64,000 nt of DNA. It comes from Yersinia artesiana. Its GTDB lineage: Bacteria > Pseudomonadota > Gammaproteobacteria > Enterobacterales > Enterobacteriaceae. The DNA is taken from assembly GCF_902726545.1 (NCBI RefSeq), contig NZ_CACVAD010000007.1, positions 44,387-108,386 on the forward strand, given 5' to 3'. How positions within the stretch are numbered: position 1 is the first letter of the stretch; each line of letters opens with the position of its first letter. The translations under genes were made by a program, and so were the position numbers. The notes beneath the pieces were generated by a model. It did not search any database. It was not told the origin of the DNA and saw nothing but the letters and a program-made list of their open reading frames with translations. Positions 52,263 to 62,851 of this stretch are shown here, piece by piece.

Positions 52263-52280
52263 GTATCTCAATTGAGATAC
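52263..52280. promoter_or_regulatory. 18-bp perfect palindrome, toxin-antitoxin operator
   Basis: GTATCTCAATTGAGATAC, perfect two-fold symmetry, 30 bp upstream of the antitoxin start. Likely bound by the ribbon-helix-helix antitoxin to autoregulate the operon. Confidence 0.85.
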
Positions 52281-52331
52281 AGTCAAGTTTGTTGATAAAA
52301 TCGGCATGTTTGTTATGCAATAACCCTGTCG

Positions 52332-53006
52332 TTAATTCTTCCCTAGCAACCGCCGATTAAAGTCTTCTATCTTTCCCTGGGAAAGACGGGTCAGCATGGT
52401 TTTGCTCCAACTGGCGGATAATCCAGATACCGATAACAAGCGGCGATATTGTTCTTCGTCGAATGGCATATGCCAGGCAATAGCAATGGCCTCCGAGACA
52501 CTGACATCACTGGTGCGCGCTAATAGCTCCAGCGGATGGCCGTCGCTGACTTTGCCGGGTGAAATCACGCGATACAACCAGCCGCAGTAGCCAGTTTGCT
52601 GCATCAGCACCGACATATCTTCGATAGCAAAATGAAAATTGAGTTTGTAGCAAGGGGAGCGCGGTTGTGTTACCTGAATGAGTGCCTCACCCCAGCGATA
52701 GATATCCCCCATGAACACGTTCTTCTCGGTCATGCCGAGGGTTGATATGTTCTCGCCGTAAGCCGGAGCGGAGAAAAGCTCAGCCTGTTCAGGGAATTGC
52801 TGCGCCCAGTAAGCATAATGCTCGCGTGGGTAGTGGCATAACGCCCGATCCGGGCCGCCGTGGAAGCGAGTTTCGGCTTGTTCATCCCCTTCCAATCCCA
52901 GAGATGTAAGCATAATGCTGCCCTGCACCTGACGTTTGCCAATGGCACTTGGGGAACTGCCGCTGTAAGGCTCGATTTTACCGATATAAACCTGTGGATA
53001 TTTCAC
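52332..53006 (-). CDS. yiiM: MOSC-domain protein YiiM
   Basis: 224 aa, close to E. coli YiiM, which uses molybdenum cofactor to detoxify N-hydroxylated base analogues such as 6-hydroxylaminopurine. The MOSC core has FHGGPDRALCHYPREHY and the Moco-linked cysteine in QPRSPCYKLNFHF. It starts with GTG at 53006, preceded by AGGAG at good spacing. Single gene. Confidence 0.94.
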   Translation of the reverse strand: MKYPQVYIGKIEPYSGSSPSAIGKRQVQGSIMLTSLGLEGDEQAETRFHGGPDRALCHYPREHYAYWAQQFPEQAELFSAPAYGENISTLGMTEKNVFMGDIYRWGEALIQVTQPRSPCYKLNFHFAIEDMSVLMQQTGYCGWLYRVISPGKVSDGHPLELLARTSDVSVSEAIAIAWHMPFDEEQYRRLLSVSGLSASWSKTMLTRLSQGKIEDFNRRLLGKN

Positions 53007-53046
53007 CTGCTCTCCTTGTCTGCGTTCAGAAGGGAGACTCAGAATA

Positions 53047-53064
53047 CCCTGCCTGACGGCAGGG
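53047..53064 (-). terminator. Terminator of the second chemoreceptor gene
   Basis: CCCTGCC-TGAC-GGCAGGG, a 7-bp stem with a tetraloop, 21 nt past the chemoreceptor stop. The tail is weak (TATTCT on minus). Confidence 0.65.
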
Positions 53065-53084
53065 CTCCATGGTTTAACGCAGAA

Positions 53085-55034
53085 TCAGAAGGTTTCCCAG
53101 TTATCCTGCTGCTGGCTGCGGTTTGTCTCTGGTGCTGGGCGTGGTGGGGTTGCCCGTGGAGCGGTAGTTTCACTGTGAACAGACTCAGTTTCTGTTTCGG
53201 ACAGGCGGAATACGGCAACAGCTTGCGCCAGTAAGATAGCTTGTTCTGCCAGTGAATCAGCGGCCGCGGCAGACTCTTCCACCAATGCGGCGTTTTGTTG
53301 GGTGGTGCTATCCATTTCCGAGATAGCCTGACTGACCTGGGTAATGCCCCGGCTTTGCTCATCAGAGGCTGAGGCAATTTCCGCCATGATATCGCGCACA
53401 TGGGTCACTGAGCGGACAATATCTTCCATAGTTTGACCCGCATTTTGTACCAACGATGTACCGGCATTGACTTGAGACACCGACTCTCCAATCAACCCTT
53501 CAATTTCTTTTGCTGCTTGTGCGCTGCGTTGCGCCAGATTACGCACCTCGCTCGCGACCACAGCAAAACCACGGCCTTGCTCACCAGCGCGCGCCGCTTC
53601 AACGGCGGCATTCAGCGCCAGAATGTTGGTTTGGAAAGCAATACTGTTAATTACCGAAGTGATTTCAGAAATGCGTTTAGAGCTGCCAGAAATATCGTTC
53701 ATGGTGCGCACTACATCGTTAACCAGCTTGCCGCCTTGTTGCGCGGTTTGTGATGCTTCCGTTGCTAGCTGATTAGCATGGTGGGCATTATCAGCATTCT
53801 GCTTAACCGTGGCATTCAACTGCTCCATACTGGCGGCAGTTTCTTCTACCGCAGCGGCTTGTTGCTCGGTGCGGGATGATAAATCAGTATTGCCTGCGGC
53901 AATCTCGCCAGAAGCGTGCGATACCTGACTGACGCCAATGCGAATTTCGTCAATCATGGCACGCAGGTTTTCATTCATTCGGGCGACGGCATTCATCAGC
54001 AGGCCCAGTTCATCAGTACGATTAGAGGTGGTCGCTGCGGTTAAATCACCGGTGGCAATGCGCTCGGCCATCGCCAACGTGGTGCGTAGTGGCACAGTAA
54101 TCTGGCGGGTCATGCGCCATGAAATCAGTAAACCCAATATCAGGGCCGCAATAGCTGCTATAGCTAGCTGCAATTGCGCATTATTGATTTCATCATGAGT
54201 GCCTTGCAGTTCTTGAGTGAACAAATGCGTTGCCAACTTATTGAGTTCATTGGCATTCTCTTCCATCACTTTACCCACTTCCAGCTCTTGCTGATACGCA
54301 GGTAAATAGGCTAATACGTTTTCTTTATAGGCACTGAGACTGGAAATGACCGGAGCTAATAGTTTTTGCTGATCGGCTGATAGCACTGGCATGAAAGCAT
54401 TTGCCGCGCTGTTGGCAATATTGATTGAGGTAATCAATGAAGACTCTGCATCCTGGTTGCGATCCAGTAATAAACCTCGCGCGTTATAGCGCACGGTCAT
54501 TAACTTTTGGTTCATTTCCGCCAGCAGAATCTGGGTGTTGGTATCAGCACCCTCATTAAGAAAGCTTTGCTGTAACTCATTGAGATTCTTCTGGGTTTCA
54601 GAGATATTCCAACTTTTGCGTACATCGTCCTTATGAGCCACCGCATTAACAAAATTGCTTTGTTGTTGCAGATATTCATCTACCACATCGGCAATGCTAC
54701 TGATTGTTTTGCGGTTATCTTCCGACCAGCTAAGGTTCTCACTTTGGGTTAATAGGTTTTTTATATTATTGATATGTTCAGAGTTTTCTTTGATGTATTT
54801 CAGGTCATAGGTACGTTCATATAACGCACGGTTATATTTCGCCTGATTAGCCTCATCATTAATTTTGTAACTCAAATCGACTTTATAAGCATGTTCTTCA
54901 ATGACGGAGAAATGATATGCGGTGGTACCAGCGATGACCCCAACCAACAACAACATCAGGAAAAAGCTTAATCCCAGCTTTTTACCGACTTTCACGTTTT
55001 CAAAGTTACCAAAAACTTTGTTAAATGCTGCCAT
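53085..55034 (-). CDS. Methyl-accepting chemotaxis protein with NWETF tail
   Basis: 649 aa. TM1 is about 22-42 ([21 protein letters not shown]), the periplasmic sensor about 43-290 is four-helix-bundle-like, TM2 is about 292-312, then HAMP and the signalling hairpin ([20 protein letters not shown]). The last five residues are NWETF, the CheR/CheB docking pentapeptide of high-abundance receptors such as Tsr and Tar. The ATG at 55034 has GGAGAAG upstream. A sigma-28 promoter lies about 200 bp before it. The ligand is unknown; serine/aspartate-type Arg residues were not assigned. Confidence 0.93.
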   Translation of the reverse strand: MAAFNKVFGNFENVKVGKKLGLSFFLMLLLVGVIAGTTAYHFSVIEEHAYKVDLSYKINDEANQAKYNRALYERTYDLKYIKENSEHINNIKNLLTQSENLSWSEDNRKTISSIADVVDEYLQQQSNFVNAVAHKDDVRKSWNISETQKNLNELQQSFLNEGADTNTQILLAEMNQKLMTVRYNARGLLLDRNQDAESSLITSINIANSAANAFMPVLSADQQKLLAPVISSLSAYKENVLAYLPAYQQELEVGKVMEENANELNKLATHLFTQELQGTHDEINNAQLQLAIAAIAALILGLLISWRMTRQITVPLRTTLAMAERIATGDLTAATTSNRTDELGLLMNAVARMNENLRAMIDEIRIGVSQVSHASGEIAAGNTDLSSRTEQQAAAVEETAASMEQLNATVKQNADNAHHANQLATEASQTAQQGGKLVNDVVRTMNDISGSSKRISEITSVINSIAFQTNILALNAAVEAARAGEQGRGFAVVASEVRNLAQRSAQAAKEIEGLIGESVSQVNAGTSLVQNAGQTMEDIVRSVTHVRDIMAEIASASDEQSRGITQVSQAISEMDSTTQQNAALVEESAAAADSLAEQAILLAQAVAVFRLSETETESVHSETTAPRATPPRPAPETNRSQQQDNWETF

Positions 55035-55226
55035 GTTCTTCTCCGTTATGCGGTGTTTTTGCTGCAAATCAATCAGCGTAGGTGAGTTTGGGGAGGTCTA
55101 ATTATTAGAGGATTTCGGGGAACTGGCGGTATGTGGGGCAGCCTTGGCAAGAGTGCTTTTCCCAAACGTAATGACTTCTACATTCATAGATTTCTTCCAT
55201 GAATACCAGTGACCTTCTTGTACATT

Positions 55227-55253
55227 CTATCGGCAGGAATTGGCTAAACTTTA
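55227..55253 (-). promoter_or_regulatory. Sigma-28 (FliA) promoter of the chemoreceptor
   Basis: On minus: TAAAGTTT (55253-55246), 11-nt spacer, GCCGATAG (55234-55227). One base off TAAAGTTT-N11-GCCGATAA. It places the receptor in the flagellar/chemotaxis regulon. The rest of the 319-bp gap holds the sodA terminator and the receptor's long leader. Confidence 0.9.
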
Positions 55254-55280
55254 ACAATAAAAATGCCAGCAAATAGCAAT

Positions 55281-55311
55281 AAAAAATGCCAGCAAGAGAA
55301 CCTTGCTGGCA
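55281..55311 (-). terminator. sodA terminator
   Basis: TGCCAGCAAG-AGAAC-CTTGCTGGCA, a 10-bp perfect stem, followed on minus by six T residues. A partial copy of the arm (ATGCCAGCAA) recurs at 55263-55272. Confidence 0.92.
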
Positions 55312-55353
55312 TATATCTTTCGAACTTAAAGCTATGGGGTATAGCTGCTTTCG

Positions 55354-55977
55354 TTACTTAGCCTGAGCGAAACGTGCGGCTGCTTCCTCCCAGTTAACCA
55401 CGTTCCAGAATGCTTTGATGTAGTCTGGGCGACGGTTTTGGAATTTCAGGTAGTAAGCATGTTCCCACACATCCAGGCCCACAATCGGGAAACCTGATGC
55501 GCCAGAAACAGCTTCACCCATCAGCGGGCTGTCTTGGTTAGCAGTCGAAACAACAGCCAGTTTGCCGTCGTCTTTCAGTACCAGCCAGGCCCAGCCTGAA
55601 CCGAAACGCGTTGCCGCAGCTTGTTCAAATTTTTCTTTGAAGCTGTCAACGCTGCCGAAGTCGCGTTCGATAGCGGCTTTCAGGTCACCGGTCAGCGTGG
55701 TGCCCAGTTTCAGGCCTTTCCAGAACAGGCTGTGGTTAGCGTGGCCGCCGGCGTTATTACGCATAAAGGTGCGTTTTTCTGCAGGAACTTTGTCCAGATC
55801 TTTGATCAGATCTTCAACACTGAATTTAGCCAGCTCAGGGAAGCTCTCCAACACCGTGTTTGCATTGTTAACATAGGTTTGGTGGTGTTTGGTGTGATGG
55901 ATTTCCATCGTCTGCTTATCGAAGTGTGGTTCCAGGGCGTCATAAGCATAAGGCAGGGATGGCAGTGAGTAACTCAT
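55354..55977 (-). CDS. sodA: Manganese superoxide dismutase
   Basis: Cytoplasmic enzyme of 207 aa. The metal ligands are visible: His in [12 protein letters not shown], His in [13 protein letters not shown], and Asp/His in [18 protein letters not shown]. The GSGWAWLVL and QDSPLMG segments fit the Mn type. The ATG at 55977 is chosen over an upstream frame because the protein then starts [19 protein letters not shown] as in E. coli. A Fur box lies upstream. Confidence 0.97.
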   Translation of the reverse strand: MSYSLPSLPYAYDALEPHFDKQTMEIHHTKHHQTYVNNANTVLESFPELAKFSVEDLIKDLDKVPAEKRTFMRNNAGGHANHSLFWKGLKLGTTLTGDLKAAIERDFGSVDSFKEKFEQAAATRFGSGWAWLVLKDDGKLAVVSTANQDSPLMGEAVSGASGFPIVGLDVWEHAYYLKFQNRRPDYIKAFWNVVNWEEAAARFAQAK

Positions 55978-56058
55978 AATCATCGTCTCCGTAGGTGTAG
56001 GGCGGCACAAAAAAAGTAAGCACCGCGTAAGCATTCGGATCATTATAGTTAATTAAAT

Positions 56059-56077
56059 GATATTGAAAATGATTATC
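56059..56077. promoter_or_regulatory. Fur box upstream of sodA
   Basis: GATATTGAAAATGATTATC matches the 19-bp Fur consensus at about 16 positions. It lies about 80 bp before sodA and fits iron repression of sodA, known in E. coli. Confidence 0.8.
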
Positions 56078-56103
56078 AATGCCGTACTTATTGTGTGGTC
56101 TTT

Positions 56104-56958
56104 TTATGCCTGAATCCGATTTGGGTGGGTATACACCGTTGCCCGGCCGGGTTTACTGAAGCCAACCAAGGTGAGATTGCAGCGCTCGGCGACTTCAACT
56201 GCTAAGGTTGTTGCAGCTGAAACAGCAAATAAAATCTCGGCTCCACACATAGCCGTTTTCTGCACCATCTCATAACTGGCACGGCTGGAAACCAGCACTG
56301 CGCCTTGCTGCCACGGCTGTTTAGCTCGAATCCCAAGCAGCTTATCCAGCGCCACATGACGACCCACATCTTCACAGCCACCTAATAATTCGCCTTGAGG
56401 ATTAATCCAGGCGGCAGCATGGGTACAACCGGTCAGTTGACCCACTGTTTGCACTTGTTTGAGCTGTGTGAGTGCGCGGTCTAGGTGGTTAAGGTCAAAG
56501 GTTTGTGTGAATGGCAGGGGGGTGATTGGGCGGAAAATATCGTCCAGTTGTTCGATACCACAGACTCCACACCCAGTGCGGCCAGCCATAGCACGGCGGC
56601 GTTCTTTTAAACCGGCAAAACGGCGGCTGGAGAGTTCAATGTTAACTTCTATACCATTACAACTGGGCGTGACATCAATGGCATAGATTTCTTGTGGCGC
56701 GGTAATAATGCCTTCTGACAACGAAAACCCCAGCGCGAAAGCCTCTAAATCCTTAGGGGTCGCCATCATCACCACATGAGAAATGCCGTTGTATACCAGA
56801 GCTACCGGCACTTCTTCTGCCAGCCAATCCAATTGCGGCTCCGCCATGTGATGGCGCTGTAGCACGTTAAGTTGCCTGGCACCGCAAATTTCGGTGGAGA
56901 GGTCAATATCTGAAGGTTTGATCTGGCTCACTATGCGGCCCTGAAAGTTATAACCCAT
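56104..56958 (-). CDS. fdhD: Formate dehydrogenase sulfurtransferase FdhD
   Basis: Transfers sulfur from IscS to the molybdenum cofactor so that formate dehydrogenases become active. 284 aa. The catalytic pair is in [13 protein letters not shown] (around 125-137), with [17 protein letters not shown] and GCTHAAAW also conserved. The ATG at 56958 is preferred over a GTG two codons upstream, though either is possible. Divergent from fdoGHI-fdhE, exactly as in E. coli. Confidence 0.96.
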   Translation of the reverse strand: MGYNFQGRIVSQIKPSDIDLSTEICGARQLNVLQRHHMAEPQLDWLAEEVPVALVYNGISHVVMMATPKDLEAFALGFSLSEGIITAPQEIYAIDVTPSCNGIEVNIELSSRRFAGLKERRRAMAGRTGCGVCGIEQLDDIFRPITPLPFTQTFDLNHLDRALTQLKQVQTVGQLTGCTHAAAWINPQGELLGGCEDVGRHVALDKLLGIRAKQPWQQGAVLVSSRASYEMVQKTAMCGAEILFAVSAATTLAVEVAERCNLTLVGFSKPGRATVYTHPNRIQA

Positions 56959-57141
56959 AATCACAATGTGGTAACATTCACATTAAGAATGGTATGGGTA
57001 TAATTCAATTTATAAAGAAATGTATCCCACACCGATAAAGGTGATATCGCGTCAGCGATTTTAGCGCTTCTGGTTTTGTTGAGGGAAGCGAGAACTGAAT
57101 TTTAAATTCATCCAATGTGACAATGAATGAAGGAGAGACCC

Positions 57142-60100
57142 ATGCAGGTCAGCAGAAGGCAGTTCTTTAAGATCTGCGCTGGCGGTATGGCAGGAACCAC
57201 GGTCGCGGCACTCGGCTTTACGCCGTCGGTGGCGCTGGCGGAAACGCGCAATTATAAGTTGCTGCGCGCCCGTGAAACGCGGAATACCTGCACATATTGT
57301 TCCGTCGGTTGCGGGCTTTTGATGTATAGCCTCGGCGACGGTGCTAAAAACGCCAAAGAGAGTATTTTCCACATTGAAGGGGATCCGGATCATCCGGTAA
57401 ACCGTGGTGCGCTGTGCCCTAAAGGTGCGGGGCTGGTGGATTTTATTCACAGCGAAAGCCGCTTGAAATACCCAGAATACCGCGCGCCAGGTTCAGACAA
57501 ATGGCAGCGAATCACTTGGAATGATGCATTTGACCGCATTGCCAAGCTGATGAAAGAAGACCGGGACGCTAACTTCATTAAGACCAACGATGCGGGCGTG
57601 ACCGTCAACCGTTGGCTGAGTACCGGTATGCTGTGTGCTTCTGCATCCAGCAATGAGACGGGTTATCTGACCCAGAAATTTAGTCGCGCTCTCGGCATGC
57701 TTGCCGTAGACAACCAAGCACGTGTCTGACACGGACCAACGGTAGCAAGTCTTGCTCCAACATTTGGTCGCGGTGCGATGACCAACCACTGGGTTGACAT
57801 CAAGAACGCAGACTTAATTATCGTCATGGGCGGTAATGCGGCAGAAGCGCATCCGGTGGGGTTCCGCTGGGCGATGGAAGCCAAAATCCACAACAATGCC
57901 AAGTTGCTGGTAATAGACCCACGCTTTACCCGTACTGCTTCGGTGGCTGATTTCTATACGCCAATCCGCTCCGGTACTGATATTGCGTTCCTGTCCGGCG
58001 TGTTGTTGTACCTGATGACCAACAACAAAATTAACCGCGAATACGTCGAAGCTTATACCAACGCCAGCCTGCTGGTGCGGGAAGACTATACCTTCGATGA
58101 TGGCCTGTTCAGTGGTTATGATGCCGAAAATCGCAAATACGATAAAACCACCTGGAACTACCAGTTGGATGAAAACGGCTTTGCCAAACGCGATGTCACA
58201 TTACAAGACCCGCGCTGTGTGTGGAACTTGCTGAAAGAACACGTCAGCCGTTACACGCCAGAGGTGGTTTCCAACATCTGCGGTACGCCAAAAGAAGATT
58301 TCTTGCAGGTTTGCGAATATCTCGCCGAAACCAGTGCGTCCAATAAAACCGCCTCGTTCCTGTATGCGCTGGGCTGGACACAACACTCGGTTGGCGCGCA
58401 AAACATCCGTACCATGGCGATGATCCAGTTGCTGCTGGGCAATATGGGGATGGCAGGGGGCGGTATTAACGCCTTGCGCGGTCACTCTAATATTCAGGGC
58501 TTAACTGACCTGGGCTTGCTGTCACAAAGTTTGCCTGGCTACCTGAACTTGCCGTCAGAAAAGCAACCGGATATTGATACGTACCTGAAGGCCAATACCC
58601 CGAAAACCCTGTTGCCGGGCCAGGTTAACTACTGGAGCAATTACCCGAAATTCTTCGTCAGCCTGATGAAAAGTTTCTACGGTGATAAAGCTCAGAAAGA
58701 GAACGGCTGGGGCTACGACTGGTTGCCGAAGTGGGATAAAGGCTACGACGTTTTGCAATATTTCGAGATGATGTCGCAGGGTAAAGTGAATGGCTATATT
58801 TGCCAGGGCTTTAACCCGGTCGCGTCGTTCCCGAACAAAAACAAAGTAGTGGCATCACTGTCGAAACTGAAATTCTTGGTGACTATTGACCCGCTCAATA
58901 CTGAAACCGCGAATTTCTGGCAAAACCACGGTGAATTTAATGATGTCGATCCATCGAAAATTCAAACCGAGGTATTCCGCTTGCCATCCAGTTGTTTCGC
59001 TGAAGAAAACGGTTCTATCGTTAACTCCAGCCGCTGGCTGCAATGGCACTGGAAAGGTGCTGATGCGCCGGGCGAAGCATTGAACGATGGCGCTATTTTG
59101 GCCGGTATCTTTAGTCGTCTGCGTGATATGTACCGCCGCGAAGGTGGTGCCGTGCCAGAACAGGTGCTCAATATGACCTGGGATTATTTGACGCCAGACA
59201 ATCCAGAGCCAGAAGAAGTGGCACAGGAAAGCAATGGTAAAGCGCTGGCCGATATTACCGATGCCGATGGCAAAGTTCTGGTCAAAAAAGGCGAGCAGCT
59301 CAGCACCTTTGCTCACCTGCGCGATGACGGCACCACCGCCAGTGGCTGTTGGATCTTTGCCGGTAGCTGGACACCCGCCGGTAACCAGATGGCACGGCGT
59401 GATAATGCTGATCCATCAGGTCTTGGCAATACGCTGGGCTGGGCATGGGCATGGCCGCTTAACCGCCGCATTCTGTACAACCGCGCGTCCGCTGATCCAC
59501 AGGGTAAACCTTGGGATCCGAAACGCCAGTTACTGGAGTGGGATGGTGCCAAATGGGGCGGCGTCGATATTCCAGATTACAGCGCTGCTGCACCGGGCAG
59601 TGATGTCGGGCCGTTCATTATGCAGCCTGAGGGCATGGGACGTCTGTTTGCCATCGACAAAATGGCAGAAGGGCCATTCCCGGAACACTATGAGCCATTC
59701 GAAACGCCGCTGGGCACCAACCCGCTGCATCCGAATGTGATATCCAACCCAGCCGCGCGCGTCTTTAAAGATGATCTGGCTGCCATGGGTTCTCATGAGC
59801 AGTTCCCGTATGTCGGCACCACTTATCGTCTGACAGAACATTTCCACTACTGGACTAAGCATGCGCTGCTCAATGCTATCGCTCAGCCAGAACAGTTTGT
59901 GGAAATTGGCGAAAAACTGGCGGCGAAAAAGGGCATTAAGCAGGGCGATACCGTGAAAGTCAGCTCCAACCGCGGCTATATCAAAGCCAAGGCAGTGGTG
60001 ACCAAACGTATTCGTACGCTGAATGTTCATGGGCAGGAAGTTGACACTATTGGTATCCCGATCCACTGGGGTTACGAAGGGGTGGCGAAAAAAGGCTTTA

Positions 60101-60189
60101 TTGCCAATACCCTGACACCGTTTGTCGGTGATGCTAATACACAAACGCCAGAGTTTAAGGCGTTCCTGGTCAACGTGGAAAAGGTGTAA
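57142..60189 (+). CDS. fdoG: Formate dehydrogenase-O alpha subunit, selenocysteine at 196
   Basis: Periplasm-facing catalytic subunit of the respiratory formate dehydrogenase, 1015 aa with the UGA at 57727-57729 read as selenocysteine (residue 196). A twin-arginine signal (SRRQFFKICAGG) is followed by a [4Fe-4S] site CTYCSVGCGLLMYS and bis-MGD molybdopterin domains. The reading frame continues directly past the UGA (HGPTVASLAPTFGRGAM), and a SECIS hairpin follows it, so this is not a broken gene. AGGAGAG precedes the ATG. First gene of fdoG-fdoH-fdoI-fdhE. Confidence 0.96.
57727..57766 (+). promoter_or_regulatory. Selenocysteine UGA codon and SECIS hairpin
   Basis: UGA at 57727-57729. The downstream hairpin has GG-U-AGCAA (57741-57748), loop GUC, UUGCU-CC (57752-57758), with the bulged U (57743) and G-containing loop that SelB recognises in E. 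coli fdhF/fdnG. Confidence 0.9.
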
Positions 60190-60201
60190 CGGAGAGAACC
60201 T

Positions 60202-61173
60202 ATGTCACTGCAAACTCAAGACATTATCCGGCGCTCCGGCACCAATTCCCTTACGCCGCCGCCACAGGATCGTAACCACCAGCAAGAGGTGGCCAAGCTT
60301 ATCGACGTCACCACCTGTATCGGCTGCAAAGCCTGTCAGGTGGCCTGTTCGGAGTGGAACGACATTCGTGATGAAGTGGGCCATAACGTCGGGGTGTACG
60401 ATAACCCCGCCGATTTGACCGCCAAGTCATGGACGGTAATGCGTTTTTCTGAAGTTGAAGACGAAGAGAGCGGCAAGCTGGAGTGGCTGATCCGTAAGGA
60501 TGGCTGCATGCATTGTGCTGATCCGGGCTGTTTGAAAGCCTGCCCGTCAGAAGGCGCTATCATTCAGTATGCGAATGGTATTGTCGACTTCCAGTCAGAG
60601 CATTGTATCGGTTGTGGTTACTGCATCGCTGGTTGCCCGTTTGATGTCCCGCGCATGAACAAAGACGACAATCGGGTATACAAATGTACTCTGTGCGTCG
60701 ATCGCGTCGGTGTGGGTCAGGAACCTGCCTGTGTGAAAACCTGCCCGACCGGGGCGATTCACTTTGGTACTAAAGAAGCGATGAAAGAAGTGGCCGCAGG
60801 CCGGGTTAGCGAACTGAAAACGCGCGGCTTTGATAACGCCGGGTTATATGACCCAGCAGGTGTTGGGGGCACCCACGTGATGTATGTGCTGCATCATGCG
60901 GATAAACCTCAGCTTTATCATGGTTTGCCGGAGAACCCGACCATCAGCCCGACGGTCACTTTCTGGAAAGGCATCTGGAAACCACTGGCCGCGATTGGCT
61001 TTGCCGCGACCTTTGCCGCCAGTATCTTCCACTACGTGGGTGTCGGCCCGAATCGGGTTGAAGAAGAAGAGGAGGAAGACGATAAACCGGATTCCGCATC
61101 TTCCGATACCGCATCCAAGGCTCCTGAGCCTACCACCGCTGAACACTCAGACGACGGGGAGACGCGGAAATGA
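60202..61173 (+). CDS. fdoH: Formate dehydrogenase-O iron-sulfur beta subunit
   Basis: 323 aa, electron-transfer subunit with four [4Fe-4S] clusters: [35 protein letters not shown], and CTLCVDRV...CVKTC. One C-terminal TM anchor covers about 253-275 ([19 protein letters not shown]). The tail after it is long and acidic ([16 protein letters not shown]...), about 20 residues longer than I remember for E. coli FdoH. Stop overlaps the fdoI start by 4 nt (ATGA). Confidence 0.96.
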   Translation: MSLQTQDIIRRSGTNSLTPPPQDRNHQQEVAKLIDVTTCIGCKACQVACSEWNDIRDEVGHNVGVYDNPADLTAKSWTVMRFSEVEDEESGKLEWLIRKDGCMHCADPGCLKACPSEGAIIQYANGIVDFQSEHCIGCGYCIAGCPFDVPRMNKDDNRVYKCTLCVDRVGVGQEPACVKTCPTGAIHFGTKEAMKEVAAGRVSELKTRGFDNAGLYDPAGVGGTHVMYVLHHADKPQLYHGLPENPTISPTVTFWKGIWKPLAAIGFAATFAASIFHYVGVGPNRVEEEEEEDDKPDSASSDTASKAPEPTTAEHSDDGETRK

Positions 61174-61820
61174 GAAAAGAAAAGCGTATCCAGCGCTACA
61201 GTGCGCCGGAGCGAATCAACCATTGGATAGTGGCTTTTTGTTTTATATTAGCTGCCATCAGTGGGCTTGGGTTCTTCTTCCCATCATTTAACTGGCTGAT
61301 GAATATTTTTGGTACGCCGCAGTTGGCGCGCATCCTTCACCCCTTCGCCGGGGTGATTATGTTCGCCGCCTTCCTCATCATGTTCTTCCGTTACTGGAAA
61401 CATAACCTGATCAACAAGGAAGACCTGGAGTGGGCTAAAAATATCCATAAAATTGCCATGAATGAGGAAGTGGGTGATACGGGGCGCTATAATTTTGGTC
61501 AGAAATGCGTATTCTGGGCTGCTATTATCAGCCTGGTGTTATTGCTGGCCAGTGGCGTGGTGATTTGGCGGCCTTACTTTGCGCCCTCTTTCCCGATCCC
61601 ACTGATTCGTCTGGCGCTGTTGGTGCATTCATTGGCCGCGGTAGGATTGATTATCGTGATTATGGTGCATATTTATGCCGCCCTATGGGTGAAAGGCACC
61701 ATTACCGCGATGGTAGAAGGTTGGGTACCCGCAGCATGGGCTAAAAAGCACCATCCGCGTTGGTATCGCGAGGTCAATGCCAAAAGGCAGCTTCAGAACA
61801 AACAGGAAGAGAAACCCTGA
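61170..61820 (+). CDS. fdoI: Formate dehydrogenase-O cytochrome b556 gamma subunit
   Basis: 216 aa, inner-membrane di-haem cytochrome b that passes electrons to quinone. Four hydrophobic helices, with haem-ligand histidines in the [23 protein letters not shown] and [19 protein letters not shown] segments. Coupled to fdoH by ATGA and to fdhE by TGATG. Confidence 0.95.
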   Translation: MRKEKRIQRYSAPERINHWIVAFCFILAAISGLGFFFPSFNWLMNIFGTPQLARILHPFAGVIMFAAFLIMFFRYWKHNLINKEDLEWAKNIHKIAMNEEVGDTGRYNFGQKCVFWAAIISLVLLLASGVVIWRPYFAPSFPIPLIRLALLVHSLAAVGLIIVIMVHIYAALWVKGTITAMVEGWVPAAWAKKHHPRWYREVNAKRQLQNKQEEKP

Positions 61821-62749
61821 TGAGTATTCGCATTGTCCCTAAAGATCAATTAGGTAAACAGAGCGAAAAAGGTACAACGGCGGGGAATATCCCGCCGTTA
61901 CTTTTCGCGAATTTAAAAAGCCTGTATACCCGGCGCACCGAACGTTTACAGCAGTTAGCGCTGGATAATCCACTGGCTGACTATCTGGATTTCGCCGCCA
62001 AAATTACCCAGGCGCAGCAAAAAGCGCTGCATGACCACCCGCTGGTGTTGGATATGCAGACTGAGTTGGCACAATCTGCGGCCAGTGGTAAACCGCCGCT
62101 AGATTTGAGTGTTTTTCCGCGCACCGATCACTGGCGCAAGCTGTTATCAGCACTGATTGCCGAGTTACGCCATGATGCCCCCGACCATATCGTGGCGGTG
62201 CTGGATAATCTGGATAAGGCATCAGTACATGAGCTGGAATTGTACGCAGATGCACTGTTAAACCGCGAATTTGCAGATATTGGCAGCGAAAAAGCGCCCT
62301 TTATCTGGGCTGCGCTATCCTTGTATTGGGCGCAGATGGCGAGCCAAATTCCTGGCAAAGCGCGGGCCGAATATGGTGAACATCGCCAATTCTGCCCGGT
62401 GTGCGGCAGTATTCCTGTTTCCAGTGTGGTACATATCGGTACGCAAAACGGTTTACGTTATTTGCACTGCAACTTGTGTGAAAGCGAGTGGCATGTGGTG
62501 CGGATTAAATGCAGTAATTGCGAGCAGACCCGTGATTTGAACTACTGGTCGCTAGACACCGAATTAGCCGCCGTGAAAGCGGAAAGTTGTGGTGATTGTG
62601 GCACTTACCTGAAAATCTTATATCAGGAAAAAGACCCGCTGGTAGAAGCGGTGGCAGATGATTTGGCTTCGCTGATTCTTGATGCCAAGATGGAAGGCGA
62701 AGGGTTTGCCCGTAGCAGTATTAATCCCTTTTTGTTTCCCGGGGAATAA
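61820..62749 (+). CDS. fdhE: Formate dehydrogenase assembly factor FdhE
   Basis: 309 aa, cytoplasmic factor needed for activity of formate dehydrogenases N and O. Four CxxC pairs in the C-terminal half (CPVCG, CNLCES, CSNCEQ, CGDCG) form rubredoxin-like metal sites. The ATG at 61820 shares its A with the fdoI stop. Last gene of the operon. Confidence 0.95.
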   Translation: MSIRIVPKDQLGKQSEKGTTAGNIPPLLFANLKSLYTRRTERLQQLALDNPLADYLDFAAKITQAQQKALHDHPLVLDMQTELAQSAASGKPPLDLSVFPRTDHWRKLLSALIAELRHDAPDHIVAVLDNLDKASVHELELYADALLNREFADIGSEKAPFIWAALSLYWAQMASQIPGKARAEYGEHRQFCPVCGSIPVSSVVHIGTQNGLRYLHCNLCESEWHVVRIKCSNCEQTRDLNYWSLDTELAAVKAESCGDCGTYLKILYQEKDPLVEAVADDLASLILDAKMEGEGFARSSINPFLFPGE

Positions 62750-62800
62750 ATAGGTCTACAGGTGAGTAAGTTATCGGTTACGAATCTCCCCCATTAATAT

Positions 62801-62839
62801 TTATTGTGCTGAAGATAAAAGTATCATTCAGCACAATAA
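62801..62839. terminator. Bidirectional terminator, fdhE/ugd
   Basis: TTATTGTGCTGAA (62801-62813) with TTCAGCACAATAA (62827-62839), a 13-bp perfect stem between convergent genes. T tracts are modest on either side. Confidence 0.75.
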
Positions 62840-62851
62840 AATAACCGAAAG

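Noticed and set aside
57127..57778. fdoG as a pseudogene with a premature stop
   Set aside because: The stop is UGA at residue 196, the known selenocysteine position, the frame continues, and a SECIS hairpin follows.
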